DNA of 64,000 nt from Actinomadura sp. K4S16 (GCF_008327685.1 NZ_BDDE01000016.1:124001-188000); one strand, 5' to 3'. Counted from the first letter of the stretch, positions 18,201 through 27,763 are shown. The notes: a model not told the origin generated them from the letters alone. Made by a program: numbers and translations.

Positions 18201-19462
18201 CGAAGAACTATGCGATATCGGCGTGGGCGAAACTGGCGGCCAAGGGCGGTGTCTCCACCATCGCCTCCCAGGACGCCGACGTCGCAAGCTCGATGTACCT
18301 CCAGTACTCGCCCATCGACGATCGGTGGGCATTCTCCGGAGTGCTCGGAGACAAGACCGATGCGCCCGGGGTCAGAGCCCTGTCGGCGCAGCCCCCGGTA
18401 GTCGGGCAGTGGACGCACCTGGTCGGCGTCTACGACGCATCGGCCAAAACGATCGGCCTGTACGTCGATGGCAAGCTTGAACAGACCACGTCCTACGACG
18501 GGGACCAGTGGGCGGGCGTGAACCGCGGCGCCTTCGCGATCGGCCGCGCCAAGTACAACGGCGTCAAAACCGACTTCTTCCGGGGCGAGATCGATGATGT
18601 CCGGGTGTTCGACCGGGCCGTCACCGCCCAGGACGTCGCTGGGTGGTACCGCTCCACCGTCCAAGCCCGCTGGAGACTCTCGGCCGCCCCGACCAACGGA
18701 GTAGTTCCGGACGACTCCGGCGCCGGCCACGATCTCACCCTGTACGGCGGCGCTGAGATCAAGACCGATGGTGAGACCTGCAACCAACTCGACGGTGGCT
18801 GCCTGGTGCTCCACGGCGCCAACACCTCTGGCGTCGGCGAATGGGCCAGGACGGCGCTGCCCGTAGTCCGCACCGACGGAAGTTTCTCGGTCGCCGGCTG
18901 GGTGGACGCTGTGAAACCGACCGTCCCGATGACCGTCTTCTCATTGGCTGGAAACACCCAGAACGCCTTCACCGTGCGCTTCAACCCGAAGGCGGCCAAG
19001 AACCCGAACTGGGACCCCGACCGAGACGACCCCGCCGACGAATGGGTCGGCCGCTGGGAGATCGAGGCGTCCGTCACCGACGCCCTCGGAACCACCCGGG
19101 TCACCGCCTACCAGTCGCAGTCCTGCAACATCTGCACCGACTCCGGCCCTGATCACCTCGCGCTGGTCTACGACGCGGAGACCGACACGATGACCCTCTA
19201 CGTCAACGGCAACACGAGTGCCGAATCGTCGAAGACCGGGGTCATCGGGTTCAACGCACCAGGCCCTGTGCAGATCGGCCGCCGCTTCGCCGATGGCAAG
19301 ACCACCGACAACGACCCCAGCCGCGAGTACTTCGCCGGGCTTGTCCGCGACGTATGGCTGGTCAAGGGCGCCCTCGCCCCGCACGAGGTGCTGCCGTTGG
19401 CCAACCTTCAGCAGATCGACACCCCCTACGGAAACCCGCCTCTGCCTCAGTCCTACGACTGA
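15248..19462 (+). CDS. Secreted LamG/ricin-domain giant protein (RHS partner)
   Basis: A 1,404-residue exported protein. The N-terminus has a basic stretch and a long hydrophobic core (AAAATALALALPLSLVPLPGAAA), a signal peptide. A DNRLRE-like beta region follows (about 320-500, LYIDPDWQG...RLFYKF). Then come a ricin-type beta-trefoil lectin (about 797-936) with three repeats ending in WERWKL, SQRFQR and WEQWRL, and two LamG/concanavalin-like domains (about 940-1130 and 1140-1390, each with YVDG/YVNG and IGR...FRGEIDDVRVFD-type motifs). The GTG at 15248 is preceded by GGGAG. Proteins of this layout sit immediately upstream of RHS toxins in many actinomycetes and may help display or bind them at the cell wall; that role is inferred. 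A 117-bp gap separates it from the RHS gene, so the two are probably cotranscribed. Confidence 0.85.
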   Translation: MAFLGRFLAQKSRSHRVRSRPFTVAAAATALALALPLSLVPLPGAAAPISAAQAKEAPQAAPSQGEAVTTALKTKRPVTVTSMTGPQREVRALPDGRLEATMSARPVRTLRDGKWVPIDTKLRRRADGMLAPGATTVGLALSGGGAGPLVTMSRAGRAMSLTWPHGALPPPVVDGEAATYQNVLPDVDLVVRAKPSGFSHVLVVKTPAAARDPRLATVQMGLRADRMNAEAGKAGGLRMVDQAAGGTVFKAAEPMMWDSSGKGAGAGVRKTTRAERAHAAEAPADSVKRGRIRMSAGRGKLTLVPDAGLLTGADTTFPLYIDPDWQGPGESAAVMVSTKYTDSSWEDEGMGYCSDADPYMGGQCGGTITKRLFYKFVLPSAVMRTNVLWAEFKPYQTGAYNCTAAAAQVWKTKGVSGSTSWGTQAASGFWQRKLVEKSFNYGNEGVGCANNTVVLSSETLKTEVGNTANGSGTLWLGLKATNEGSTTGWKRFNNDAVLRVLYNLPPKTPTNVHLEGEGGTYPCGTNDVSSMPRLRVWPTMAAKIADPQGSDRVQAEFMIGWGDSNGAGFSWKIGAAPAPDSTPVYSGGGNSGQVFTKAMSALASSRGIPKNVPLAWTVRGHDFKDGLENDDWHNWLGAGYWADAPTNVGGLGHKCWFVYDDASPPPPIVTSAKYPANAIEHDGVGQPGDFTITAAPGSEPIVKFGYQFTPPGRPAEPIAWLTLGQTPGCTTTACTFTKTPDVRGDWKLNVHAVDRAGRSGTAPDYTFRVRRIASEEAHWKLDDPAGTVKLREEIAANNTFTAVNVKTGKCLNVEGGQSAPGTHIMQWDCDGVDWERWKLNEVDANTYTFVSKMSDKCLDIEGTPASTADGAHAIQSECAEVSSQRFQRVEQADGVFLLKPTHSNKCLTIDGESMDNRAHVLQQTCTGSQWEQWRLLSVNEASMVGTDYTLGTPARVGSSSLKLNADADPATTGYAETKLPLLDPTKNYAISAWAKLAAKGGVSTIASQDADVASSMYLQYSPIDDRWAFSGVLGDKTDAPGVRALSAQPPVVGQWTHLVGVYDASAKTIGLYVDGKLEQTTSYDGDQWAGVNRGAFAIGRAKYNGVKTDFFRGEIDDVRVFDRAVTAQDVAGWYRSTVQARWRLSAAPTNGVVPDDSGAGHDLTLYGGAEIKTDGETCNQLDGGCLVLHGANTSGVGEWARTALPVVRTDGSFSVAGWVDAVKPTVPMTVFSLAGNTQNAFTVRFNPKAAKNPNWDPDRDDPADEWVGRWEIEASVTDALGTTRVTAYQSQSCNICTDSGPDHLALVYDAETDTMTLYVNGNTSAESSKTGVIGFNAPGPVQIGRRFADGKTTDNDPSREYFAGLVRDVWLVKGALAPHEVLPLANLQQIDTPYGNPPLPQSYD

Positions 19463-19579
19463 CGGCGGTGAGCGGGGCGAGGGCCTCCCTCTGGAGCCTG
19501 TCCCACGAATGGCCGACTTCCATTCTCCTGCTGACAACACCGGTGGCCCTAGGGATGAGGGCAGGCCTTGGAGGGCGTT

Positions 19580-22500
19580 GTGAGTAAGCGCGGTACCCGG
19601 ATGCTGCTGGGAGGCCACGGCTGGGCGCGGTCGAAGATCGCGCTGGGCATGGCCGCCGTGCTGGCGCTCGGACTGGCGTCCCCGATGCCCGCGCGGGCCG
19701 AATCCGCGCCGCGGCGTCAGTTCAAGGACGCCAAGCCGGTCAAGGGCCGGGCGCTGGACGCGCGGCCGCGCAAGGCCGGGAACAAGCGCCTGACCACCAA
19801 GGCTTCCCCGGCTCCGAGCTGGCCGAAGGCCGGCACGGCGACCAGCAAGGTCCCCGGCAAGGGCCGCTGGGCCCGCGCCGGTGATCTCCCCGTCTGGGTC
19901 ACCGCTCCGAGCGATGCGCCGCGCCTCGATTCGCGTCCGGGCTCCCGAGGTCTGCCGGCGGCCGAGCAGGTCCGGGTCCAGGTCGTCGACAGTAAAGTGA
20001 GCGACCGCGCCGGCGTCCAAGGCGTCATGATCTCGGTTGCCCGCACTGACACCGCGGCACCGGGACAGGTCGGGGTCGGGCTGAACTACGCGTCGTTCGC
20101 GTCGGCGTTCGGTGGTGCTTACGCCGACCGGCTCAAACTCGTGCAATACCCGGCGTGCGTCCTCACGACGCCGGAACGAGCCGAATGCCGGACGGCCACT
20201 CCGGTGGCGACGACCCACGACACCAAGAACCAGACGCTGATCGCGCAGGTGCGGGCCGAATCGGATCCAGCCGCGCGGCAGGCGTCACCGCAGCAGCCGA
20301 CGGCCACGTCGGGGCCGACGGTGCTGGCCACGGCCGCGGGAACCGCCGGTGAGCAGGGAGATTTCAAGGCCACCAAGCTGTCGGCGTCGTCGACCTGGAA
20401 CGTAAATCTCAACACGGGCGATTTCACCTGGTCCTACCCCATGCGGGTGCCGCCCGTGCCCGGCACCATGGCCCCTGAGGTGGCCATCAGCTACTCCTCG
20501 GGCAACATCGACGGCCTGACGTCGAACACCAACGCCCAGTCCTCATGGGTAGGGGATGGATTCGACCTGTGGCCAGGGTTCATTGAGCGCCGCTACAAAG
20601 CCTGTGAAGACGACGATGCGCCGAAGGACGAGTGGGGGTCTTCCCCGGGCGACCAGTGCTGGGGTTACGACAACGCCACGATGCAGCTGAACGGGCACGG
20701 AGGTGAGCTGGTCCCGGACGGGGCAGGGAAATGGCGGCTGAAGAACGATGACGGTACCCGCGTCGAGAGGCTGACCGGCAACGACGCCACAACCGGCAAT
20801 GGCGACGACGACAACGAGTACTGGAAGGTCACCACCACCGACGGTACCGTCTACTACTTCGGCAAGCACCGGCTGGACAACTGGGCGAGCGGCAATCCGG
20901 AGACCAATTCCACCTGGACCGTCCCGGTGTTCGGAGACGATGCGAACGAGCCGTGCCACAAGGACGCGTTCAAGGATTCGTGGTGCCAGCAGGCGTGGCG
21001 ATGGAACCTGGACTACGCGGTCGATCCCGACGGCAACGCGGTCACCTACTACTACGACAAGGAGATCAACCACTACGGCCGCAACCTCAAGCCCGAAGAC
21101 GAGACGCCCTATGTCCGCGGCGGTGTGCTGAACCGGATCGAGTACGGACTGCGGTCGGACAACCTGTGGGCCAAGGCGCCGGCCCGTGTGGTGTTCAACA
21201 GCAAGGAACGGTGTCTGGACACCGACGCCAACTGCGACCCCTCCAAGATCGAGACCAATCCGAACCTGTGGCCGGACGTCCCCTACGACCTCAACTGCAA
21301 GTCCGGCACCGAGTGCAAGGACTTCAAGGGCACGGTCTCGCCGACCTTCTGGACGCGCAAGCGGCTGGAGTCGGTCAAGACCCAAGTGATCAAGGCGGAC
21401 GGCACCTGGCGGGACGTCGACTCCTGGACGCTGACCCACAAGTGGGGCACCGCCGACTACGCGCGGGCACTGCTGGCCACCTCCATCCAGCACACCGGGC
21501 ATGCCGCCAGCACCGCGGTCACGCTGCCCAAGGTGACGCTCGACTACGAGGAGCGCTACAACCGCGTCCGGGCCGGTGACACCGGCGGGCTCATGCGCTA
21601 CCGGCTGGACTACGTCGCCGACGAGTCCGGCGGCGAACTGTCCGTCGCCTACAGCACCGCCCAATGCACGTCCGACGACCTGCCGACCCCGCAGACCAAC
21701 ACCAAGCGCTGCTTCCCGGTCTACTGGGCCCACGACGGTGACCTCAAACCCAGCCTGGACTGGTTCCACAAGTACGTCGTCACCCATGTGATCGCGCGTG
21801 ACCGGACCGGCCACAGCGCCGACATGGTCACCAAGTACATCTACGACGATTCCAAGGGCGGCGCGTGGCATTACGACGATGACGACGGCCTGACACGGGA
21901 GAAGTACAAGACCTGGAGCCAGTGGCGCGGCTACGACAAGGTCAGCGTGCTGACCGGTTCCGACCTCGCCGACGGCATGGTCGCCCAGACCGACCATTAC
22001 TTCCTGCGCGGAATGCACGGCGACCGCACTTCGACGACCGATCCTGACCAGAAGCGCACGGTCACCGTCGACAACGGCGACGGCGGTACCGTCACCGACC
22101 ACGACGCCTTCGCCGGCCGGGAACTGCGCACCGTGCAGTTGGACAAGCCCGGCGGCCAGATCCTGCAGTGGGACCAGAATCTGCCGGTGCGATTCCAGAC
22201 CGCGTCCAAGACGCGGTCCTGGGGCACGGTCACCGCCAACATCGTGGCCACCGAGTACGGCCGGACGTTCACCCCGACAGGACCGGGGACTTGGCGCAAG
22301 GCCGAGGTACGCACCAGTTACGACGCCGACACCGGGCGGGTCAACTGGGTGTCCGACAACGGGGACCTGGCGGTCGGCGACGATGACCGCTGCACCCGTT
22401 ACACCTATGCGGACAACACCACCGCCTGGATACGCAACCAGGTCGCACAGGAGGAGGTCACCCGCGGCAGTTGCCTGTGGAGCGGGCTCGACCGTCGCAT

Positions 22501-25500
22501 CCACGTGCTGTCGGGTACCCGCACCTACTACGACGGCACTGCGTCGGCGCCCAAGAGCGCCTTCAAGTCGATCAGCAAGGGCCGGGTCACCTACACCGAG
22601 CGGCTGGTGTCGCACGCTGCCGCCGACGGCTCCGACCCGACGTACCAGAAGCTGTCGGCCGTCACCGGCTTCGACGGGTACGGCCGCCCCACCGCTGTGT
22701 CGGACGCTCAGGACCACGTCACCACCACCGCCTACACCCAGACCCCCGGCGGAACGGCGCCCGGGCTGACCACCAAGATCGCGGTCACCAAGCCGGCCGT
22801 GACCAAGGAGGACGGCACCAGCCTGCAGCTGTCCACCAGCGCCACGTTGGACCCTGCCTGGGGCTCGCCGATCGTCAAGCTCGACGAGGCCGGCGGCAAG
22901 ACCGACCTCTACTACGACGCGCTGGGCCGCACCATCAGAGTGTGGCTGCCGAACCGCAGCCGCACCGGCGGTGAGACCGCCAGCGCGGAGTACACCTACC
23001 AGATCGCCGAGAACGCGCCCGTCGTCGTCGGCACCCGTACCGTCACCAACAGCGGTGCCCTGGGCACCCCGTCCTATGCGATCTATGACGGGTTCCTCCG
23101 GGCCCGCCAGACCCAGGAGCCGGGGCAGAACGGCGGCCGGCTCATCACCGACACTCTCTACGACGGCCGGGGCCTGGTCGCCTTCACCTACAACGGCTAT
23201 TACAACGATCAGGCCGGGCCCACCCCGAGCCTGTTCGGCCCGGAGATGCAAGGCCTGGTCCACAGTCAGACCCGGTACAGCTATGACGGTGCAGGCCGTA
23301 AGACCCGCGAGGCGCTGCTGGGCGGCGCTGGTGACGGCGCCGAGGTGTACGCCACCGCTTACGCCTACGGCAGCGACGCGCTCGGCACCTGGGTGAAGAC
23401 GACCCCACCCAGCGGAGGGACACCCACCACCACCTACGCCGACGTCCGCGGCCGCACCATCGAGCTACGGCAGCACAACACCGCCACACCGGACGGCACC
23501 GACTACATCTCCACCAAGTACGAATACGATCCGGCAGACCGGAAGACCAAGATGGTCGGGCCGGGCGGCAAGACCTGGGAGTACCGCTACGACATCCGCG
23601 GCCGCCAGACCACCACCATCGACCCCGACCGCGGCACCACCACGGCCGCTTTCAACGACCTCGACCAGGTCGTGTCCACCACTGATTCGCGTGGTAACGC
23701 GGGCAAGGTCTTCCACGAATACGACGCGCTCGGCCGCAAGCTGCGTACTTATGCCGCCAACGGCGACGGGGACAAGGGCGACCTGATTGCGCTGTGGGGA
23801 TATGACACCGTGCGAGCCGGCCAGCTCACCTTCGCCTCCCGCAAGGCGACCGGTGCCGACGGCAACACCTACGAGTACAAGATCCGCACGGATGACTACG
23901 ACAACCTCAACCGGCCCAAGCGCACCACCATCACCGTCCCGAATGGCGCGGAGGGCGGCGGCCTGGACGGCAGCTACCAGTTCAACACCGCCTACAACCC
24001 GGACGGGACCGTCCAGTCGACGAGCCTGCCCGCGGCCGGCGACCTTCCGGCCGAAGTCCTCACCTACACCTATGACAACGAGAACCTCGGGCGGCCGCTC
24101 ACGCTGACCGGGAACTCGCAGTACGTAACCGGCACCAGCTACACCAACATCAACCAGGTCCGCGGCTACGTACTGGCGGCCGGGGGCAAAGCAGTAAACG
24201 TCGGATACGACTACGACCCCGCCACCCGCCGACTGATCCACGCCACCGTCAGCCGTGAGGGCATCGACGGGTACGCCCGCGACGCCGGCTACACCTACGA
24301 CGACGCCGGCAACGTCCGTCAGATCACCGATGTCACCGGGCATGCGTCCACCGGCGGCGTCACCACCGACACCCAGTGCTTCCGCTACGACCTCCAGCGG
24401 CGGCTCACCGACGCGTGGACGCAGAGCACCGCGACCTGCGCGGCCTCCGCCGCCACCGCCGAGATCGGCGGTCCCGCTCCGTACCGGAACGCCTACACCT
24501 ACAACCCCGACGGCAACCGCACCACGGAGGAAAGCTGGGGAGCCGGGCCCGACGGCGGCGTCCGGCAAGAAACCCGCACCTACCGCTACCCCGGCGACGC
24601 CGGAGTCGACCCCGCCTACAAGGGACACCAACTCGCCGGCTACTCCCAGGAAGTCGACGGCACCAGCGACACGCAGAACTTCACCTACACCTACGACGCC
24701 GGTGGCAACACCACCCAGCGCACGGACGGCAGCAACACCCTCCAGTTCTCCTGGGACCAGCAGGGCGAGATCTCCAAGATCACGGACACCGCCCAAGGCA
24801 GTACGACGTTCGTCTACGACGCCGACGGAAACCGGCTCGTCCGTCGGGACAAGTCCGGCACCGTCCTCTACTTGCCGGGCATGGAACTCCGCCTCAGCAA
24901 CGGCGCCGTCACCGCCACGCGCTACTACTCCTTCGGCCCCCAGGCCGTCGCCATGCGCACCGGCGCCGGCGTGACCCTCCTGGCCGGCGACCACCAGAAC
25001 ACCGCCCAACTGGCCATTCCCGCCGGTGACCCGTCCAAGCTCAACCAGCGCCGGTCCACACCCTTCGGCGAAGACCGCGGCGCCATTGTGGGCATCTGGC
25101 CCACCGCCATGGACAAGGGCTTCGTGGGCGGAACCAAGGACAACACCGGGCTCACCCACCTTGGGGCCCGCGAGTACGACCCCGCGACCGGACGGTTCAT
25201 CTCCGTCGACCCAGTCCTGGACCCGGCCGACCCTCAGCAACTGAACGGCTACAGCTACGCCGACAACAACCCCGTCACGAGCGCCGACCCCTCCGGACTA
25301 TGCCCGCCCGACCGCTGCGGGAAAGGGGTCATGAACGTCGGCCACAAGACCCCCGCCAAGGGAGGCGGCTGCGGCTTGGACTGCGGTGACCCATACCCGC
25401 AGTACAACTGGCCGGTCTGGCTGAACCCTCGCAAGGCGGCACGCGTCAGGCAGGCGCTCGCCATTACCAGCTGCAGACTGCAGGGCGGCTGCGGCGGAAG

Positions 25501-26623
25501 CCGCAACGTCCTGGAAGGACGCACCCACAACGACCCGCTCTTCCTCAAGTATGCGAGCTACGGACCGAGCGGCATCTGCGGAGCAGAGGACGTCATCTGC
25601 CAGGTCCAGAAAGAACTGATCGCTCAGGGCTTCTCCCCGGACATCGCGGACGATCTTGGGGACGACTACTGCTCCTTCCTGCATTGCAACTCGCCGCTCG
25701 AAGCCCTTGCCAGCGGCCGATCGATCGAGTGGCCCTGGGTCAAGGGCGCCAGCAACACAGAAATGCTCGAAAACGGCCTCATGCTCGGACGGGGACGAGG
25801 GAAAGGCGGCTGCAACAGCTTCGTCCCCGGCACCGAGGTCTTGATGGCGGACGGCAGTCGCAAAGCCATCGAAGACGTAGAGGTCGGCGATAAGGTGCTC
25901 GCCACCGATCCAAAGACCGGCAAGACGCGCGCGGAGCCCGTCGTGGACACGATCTTCGGCAAGGGCGAAAAGAACCTCGTCCAGATCACCATCGACACCA
26001 CTGGACTCCGTCCCTTCTGGCCGGCAGACGAGGGGCTCAAGAAACCCGCCAGCCCGCTGCGTCCCAAGAGGGGCGTCATCATCGCCACCGACGCCCACCC
26101 CTTCTGGGTCGCCGGCAACCTCAACGAGTGGGTCAACGCTGGTGACCTCAAGCCGGGCATGTGGCTCCGCACCAACGCCGGCACCTACGTCCAGGTCACC
26201 GCGACCAAGCAGTGGACCGCCCACCACCAGCGCGTCCACAACCTCACCATCGTCGACCTCCACACGTATTATGTAGATGCAGGAACGACACCTGTCCTAG
26301 TTCACAACGCGGGCTGCTGGAGCATAAAGGGGCGTTTGCGGGCGGCGGGACCTGGAGATGAGTTCGGTCTTCCTAGTAAAGGGCGTATCAGATACCTCCC
26401 CCCGGAGGGATATAATCCGGCTAACCCTCTTCCTCGCGGACCTAGCAACGGCTACGTCGACCGTTTTGGTAATGAATGGACTGTTGGTCCGTCGCGAACT
26501 GAAGGCCACCCGTTCGAGTGGGATGTCCAGCTATCGCGCACTGGACGCGAAAAGATTGGATGGCTGTCTCGAGATGGCCGTCATGTGAACGTTGATCCAC
26601 TGGGGGAGGTTACGCATCGGTGA
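19580..26623 (+). CDS. RHS-repeat polymorphic toxin with HINT pretoxin and Ntox17-like C-terminal domain
   Basis: A 2,347-residue secreted toxin. A signal peptide (AAVLALGLASPMPARA) is followed by a SpvB-like N-terminal beta region (MAPEVAISYSSGNIDG) and dozens of YD repeats (about 1100-1900). The RHS core reads LGAREYDPATGRFISVDP...NGYSYADNNPVTSADPSGL, near residue 1900. A HINT autoprocessing domain starts at Cys2078 (CNSFVPGTEVLMADGS), includes TDAHPFWV, and ends in VLVHNAG near 2243. The last 100 or so residues (GYVDRFGNEW, EWDVQLSRTG, GWLSRDGRHVNVD) resemble polymorphic toxin type 17 (Ntox17), a predicted nuclease. The GTG at 19580 fits GGAGGG at 19570-19575 better than the TTG at 19568. 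The toxin tail has a lower GC content than the rest, a mark of tail swapping. The stop overlaps the immunity gene. Confidence 0.88.
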   Translation: MSKRGTRMLLGGHGWARSKIALGMAAVLALGLASPMPARAESAPRRQFKDAKPVKGRALDARPRKAGNKRLTTKASPAPSWPKAGTATSKVPGKGRWARAGDLPVWVTAPSDAPRLDSRPGSRGLPAAEQVRVQVVDSKVSDRAGVQGVMISVARTDTAAPGQVGVGLNYASFASAFGGAYADRLKLVQYPACVLTTPERAECRTATPVATTHDTKNQTLIAQVRAESDPAARQASPQQPTATSGPTVLATAAGTAGEQGDFKATKLSASSTWNVNLNTGDFTWSYPMRVPPVPGTMAPEVAISYSSGNIDGLTSNTNAQSSWVGDGFDLWPGFIERRYKACEDDDAPKDEWGSSPGDQCWGYDNATMQLNGHGGELVPDGAGKWRLKNDDGTRVERLTGNDATTGNGDDDNEYWKVTTTDGTVYYFGKHRLDNWASGNPETNSTWTVPVFGDDANEPCHKDAFKDSWCQQAWRWNLDYAVDPDGNAVTYYYDKEINHYGRNLKPEDETPYVRGGVLNRIEYGLRSDNLWAKAPARVVFNSKERCLDTDANCDPSKIETNPNLWPDVPYDLNCKSGTECKDFKGTVSPTFWTRKRLESVKTQVIKADGTWRDVDSWTLTHKWGTADYARALLATSIQHTGHAASTAVTLPKVTLDYEERYNRVRAGDTGGLMRYRLDYVADESGGELSVAYSTAQCTSDDLPTPQTNTKRCFPVYWAHDGDLKPSLDWFHKYVVTHVIARDRTGHSADMVTKYIYDDSKGGAWHYDDDDGLTREKYKTWSQWRGYDKVSVLTGSDLADGMVAQTDHYFLRGMHGDRTSTTDPDQKRTVTVDNGDGGTVTDHDAFAGRELRTVQLDKPGGQILQWDQNLPVRFQTASKTRSWGTVTANIVATEYGRTFTPTGPGTWRKAEVRTSYDADTGRVNWVSDNGDLAVGDDDRCTRYTYADNTTAWIRNQVAQEEVTRGSCLWSGLDRRIHVLSGTRTYYDGTASAPKSAFKSISKGRVTYTERLVSHAAADGSDPTYQKLSAVTGFDGYGRPTAVSDAQDHVTTTAYTQTPGGTAPGLTTKIAVTKPAVTKEDGTSLQLSTSATLDPAWGSPIVKLDEAGGKTDLYYDALGRTIRVWLPNRSRTGGETASAEYTYQIAENAPVVVGTRTVTNSGALGTPSYAIYDGFLRARQTQEPGQNGGRLITDTLYDGRGLVAFTYNGYYNDQAGPTPSLFGPEMQGLVHSQTRYSYDGAGRKTREALLGGAGDGAEVYATAYAYGSDALGTWVKTTPPSGGTPTTTYADVRGRTIELRQHNTATPDGTDYISTKYEYDPADRKTKMVGPGGKTWEYRYDIRGRQTTTIDPDRGTTTAAFNDLDQVVSTTDSRGNAGKVFHEYDALGRKLRTYAANGDGDKGDLIALWGYDTVRAGQLTFASRKATGADGNTYEYKIRTDDYDNLNRPKRTTITVPNGAEGGGLDGSYQFNTAYNPDGTVQSTSLPAAGDLPAEVLTYTYDNENLGRPLTLTGNSQYVTGTSYTNINQVRGYVLAAGGKAVNVGYDYDPATRRLIHATVSREGIDGYARDAGYTYDDAGNVRQITDVTGHASTGGVTTDTQCFRYDLQRRLTDAWTQSTATCAASAATAEIGGPAPYRNAYTYNPDGNRTTEESWGAGPDGGVRQETRTYRYPGDAGVDPAYKGHQLAGYSQEVDGTSDTQNFTYTYDAGGNTTQRTDGSNTLQFSWDQQGEISKITDTAQGSTTFVYDADGNRLVRRDKSGTVLYLPGMELRLSNGAVTATRYYSFGPQAVAMRTGAGVTLLAGDHQNTAQLAIPAGDPSKLNQRRSTPFGEDRGAIVGIWPTAMDKGFVGGTKDNTGLTHLGAREYDPATGRFISVDPVLDPADPQQLNGYSYADNNPVTSADPSGLCPPDRCGKGVMNVGHKTPAKGGGCGLDCGDPYPQYNWPVWLNPRKAARVRQALAITSCRLQGGCGGSRNVLEGRTHNDPLFLKYASYGPSGICGAEDVICQVQKELIAQGFSPDIADDLGDDYCSFLHCNSPLEALASGRSIEWPWVKGASNTEMLENGLMLGRGRGKGGCNSFVPGTEVLMADGSRKAIEDVEVGDKVLATDPKTGKTRAEPVVDTIFGKGEKNLVQITIDTTGLRPFWPADEGLKKPASPLRPKRGVIIATDAHPFWVAGNLNEWVNAGDLKPGMWLRTNAGTYVQVTATKQWTAHHQRVHNLTIVDLHTYYVDAGTTPVLVHNAGCWSIKGRLRAAGPGDEFGLPSKGRIRYLPPEGYNPANPLPRGPSNGYVDRFGNEWTVGPSRTEGHPFEWDVQLSRTGREKIGWLSRDGRHVNVDPLGEVTHR

Positions 26624-26913
26624 GAGATATTAATTTCTATGACGTCGTCGCCGTGCTGAGGACGGCAGATGCTGTGGCCATGGGGGTGGACGACACTCGT
26701 GGTGTGGTTGTCGGTGTCTCTGGAGAGGGATGCGGGCGGAGGTATGCCGTCCTGATTGGGGATAGGACATTCATGTTGGGATCGTCGGACCTGGCCCCGA
26801 CCGGGGAGCGGGTCGATCGCGAAGCCATCTATGCGGGGGAGGCTGTCGAGGTCCATCCTGAGCGTTACCCAAAGAGAACTTCCTCCGACAGGAAAGGCAA
26901 GGAACGGGAGTAG
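26620..26913 (+). CDS. Imm31-like immunity protein
   Basis: A 97-residue protein starting with a GTG that overlaps the toxin stop (GTGA). The pattern FYDVVAVL...RGVVVGVSG...YAVLIGDRTFMLGSSDLAPTGERVDREAIYAGEAVEV matches Imm31 as I remember it (an all-beta immunity domain ending in xxLxxTGxxxxRExxYxGExxxV). Position directly after an RHS toxin tail is itself strong evidence for an immunity role, namely binding and neutralising the toxin in the cytoplasm. Base composition is AT-richer than the region, like the toxin tail, so the two probably moved together. Confidence 0.78.
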   Translation: MRDINFYDVVAVLRTADAVAMGVDDTRGVVVGVSGEGCGRRYAVLIGDRTFMLGSSDLAPTGERVDREAIYAGEAVEVHPERYPKRTSSDRKGKERE

Positions 26914-27463
26914 AAGGAGTTCGACGCCACTTCCATGCCGTCATGGCTTCCCGTAACCGGCATTGTGTTGGGGACTGATTTGCGACTGCCTAATGGAATC
27001 TTTTCGTTTTTGTCGCTAATATCTGGCAGGACCACACCGATTTTCGGATCGACGCTGCAATGGAGACGTTTGATTCGATGCGAAGAATCCTCTCATGTCG
27101 ACAAAATGAGCGCCGATCCGTCGGTGACAAAATCACATAGCACTGCGCCGCTTCGTCCGGGCGCCGGAGGTATCGAGGCGAAGACCTGCACGGGCTGACC
27201 TTCGGATTCACTGCGTGGGTGTCCGCGCCCCGAGCTATTCCGGGCGCGGACACCTACGTCATTCCTGGGCCTCGTCCGGCAAATAAAAGTCCGCCAACCG
27301 CCTGCGCGGCGGCGCTCCGGCGAGCGCCTGGTCGCTGTGGCCGGAGTGGCGGCTAGGCAGTGGTTGCAAACGCAAGATCATTCGGCGCATACTCCGGATC
27401 TTGCTTCTCGGGTCCGCGGGGAGCTTCCTGTGCCGTGGGCGGCACACAGGTAGATTGGGCATC
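26914..27463. other. Intergenic region after the toxin/immunity pair
   Basis: About 550 bp without a supported gene. The first 280 bp is comparatively AT-rich (for example around 26990-27010 and 27120-27140) and may be residue of earlier toxin tails or immunity genes, but no recognisable fragment survives. A strong hairpin lies at 27218-27254, and the promoter for the DUF6247 gene should lie near the right end. Confidence 0.5.
27218..27254. terminator. Strong hairpin terminator
   Basis: A perfect 13-bp stem (27218-27230 with 27242-27254, core GTGTCCGCGCCC) with an 11-nt loop, downstream of the immunity gene and upstream of the toxin-antitoxin pair. No T-run follows, but the stem is very stable and well placed to end the RHS transcript. 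Confidence 0.7.
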
Positions 27464-27763
27464 ATGACCGCTCAGCCTGAGGAACCGACCGCGTCGCGGG
27501 ATCCCGGAGAGGATCCGGCTGCGATCTTCGATGCGCTTCCGCCGTCGCATCGCGATCAGTTCCGGGCCGAGTACGACGAGGCGCTCGACGCCGCTCATGA
27601 CCTGGCGCGGTTCAAGCAGGTGCAGACGTTGCTGCGTCACTGGCGCATGCGGGCCATCGCCTACGCCCGTCCCGGATACGAAGAGGCGGTCCAGGACGCT
27701 CTACAGGGACGGGAAGACACCTTCGTCCGCTATACCCCACCGGGCTGGGAAGGCCGGGTGTGA
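27464..27763 (+). CDS. DUF6247-like protein, probable antitoxin
   Basis: A 99-residue acidic protein (DPAAIFDALPPSHRDQFRAEYDEALDAAHDL...LLRHWRMRAIAYARPGYEEA) of the DUF6247 type seen in actinomycetes. No DNA-binding motif is obvious. The ATG at 27464 is preferred over the in-frame start at 27401 because conservation should begin near it. Its stop overlaps the start of a RelE-like gene by 4 nt, the order typical of antitoxin then toxin. The antitoxin role is inferred from that arrangement. Confidence 0.65.
   Translation: MTAQPEEPTASRDPGEDPAAIFDALPPSHRDQFRAEYDEALDAAHDLARFKQVQTLLRHWRMRAIAYARPGYEEAVQDALQGREDTFVRYTPPGWEGRV

Noticed and set aside
20543-23263. 906-codon antisense frame opposite the RHS gene
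   Set aside because: A shadow of the YD-repeat gene; no conserved motif.
26935-27198. 87-residue frame after the immunity gene
   Set aside because: No family, no ribosome-binding site; the AT-rich composition looks like degraded cassette DNA.
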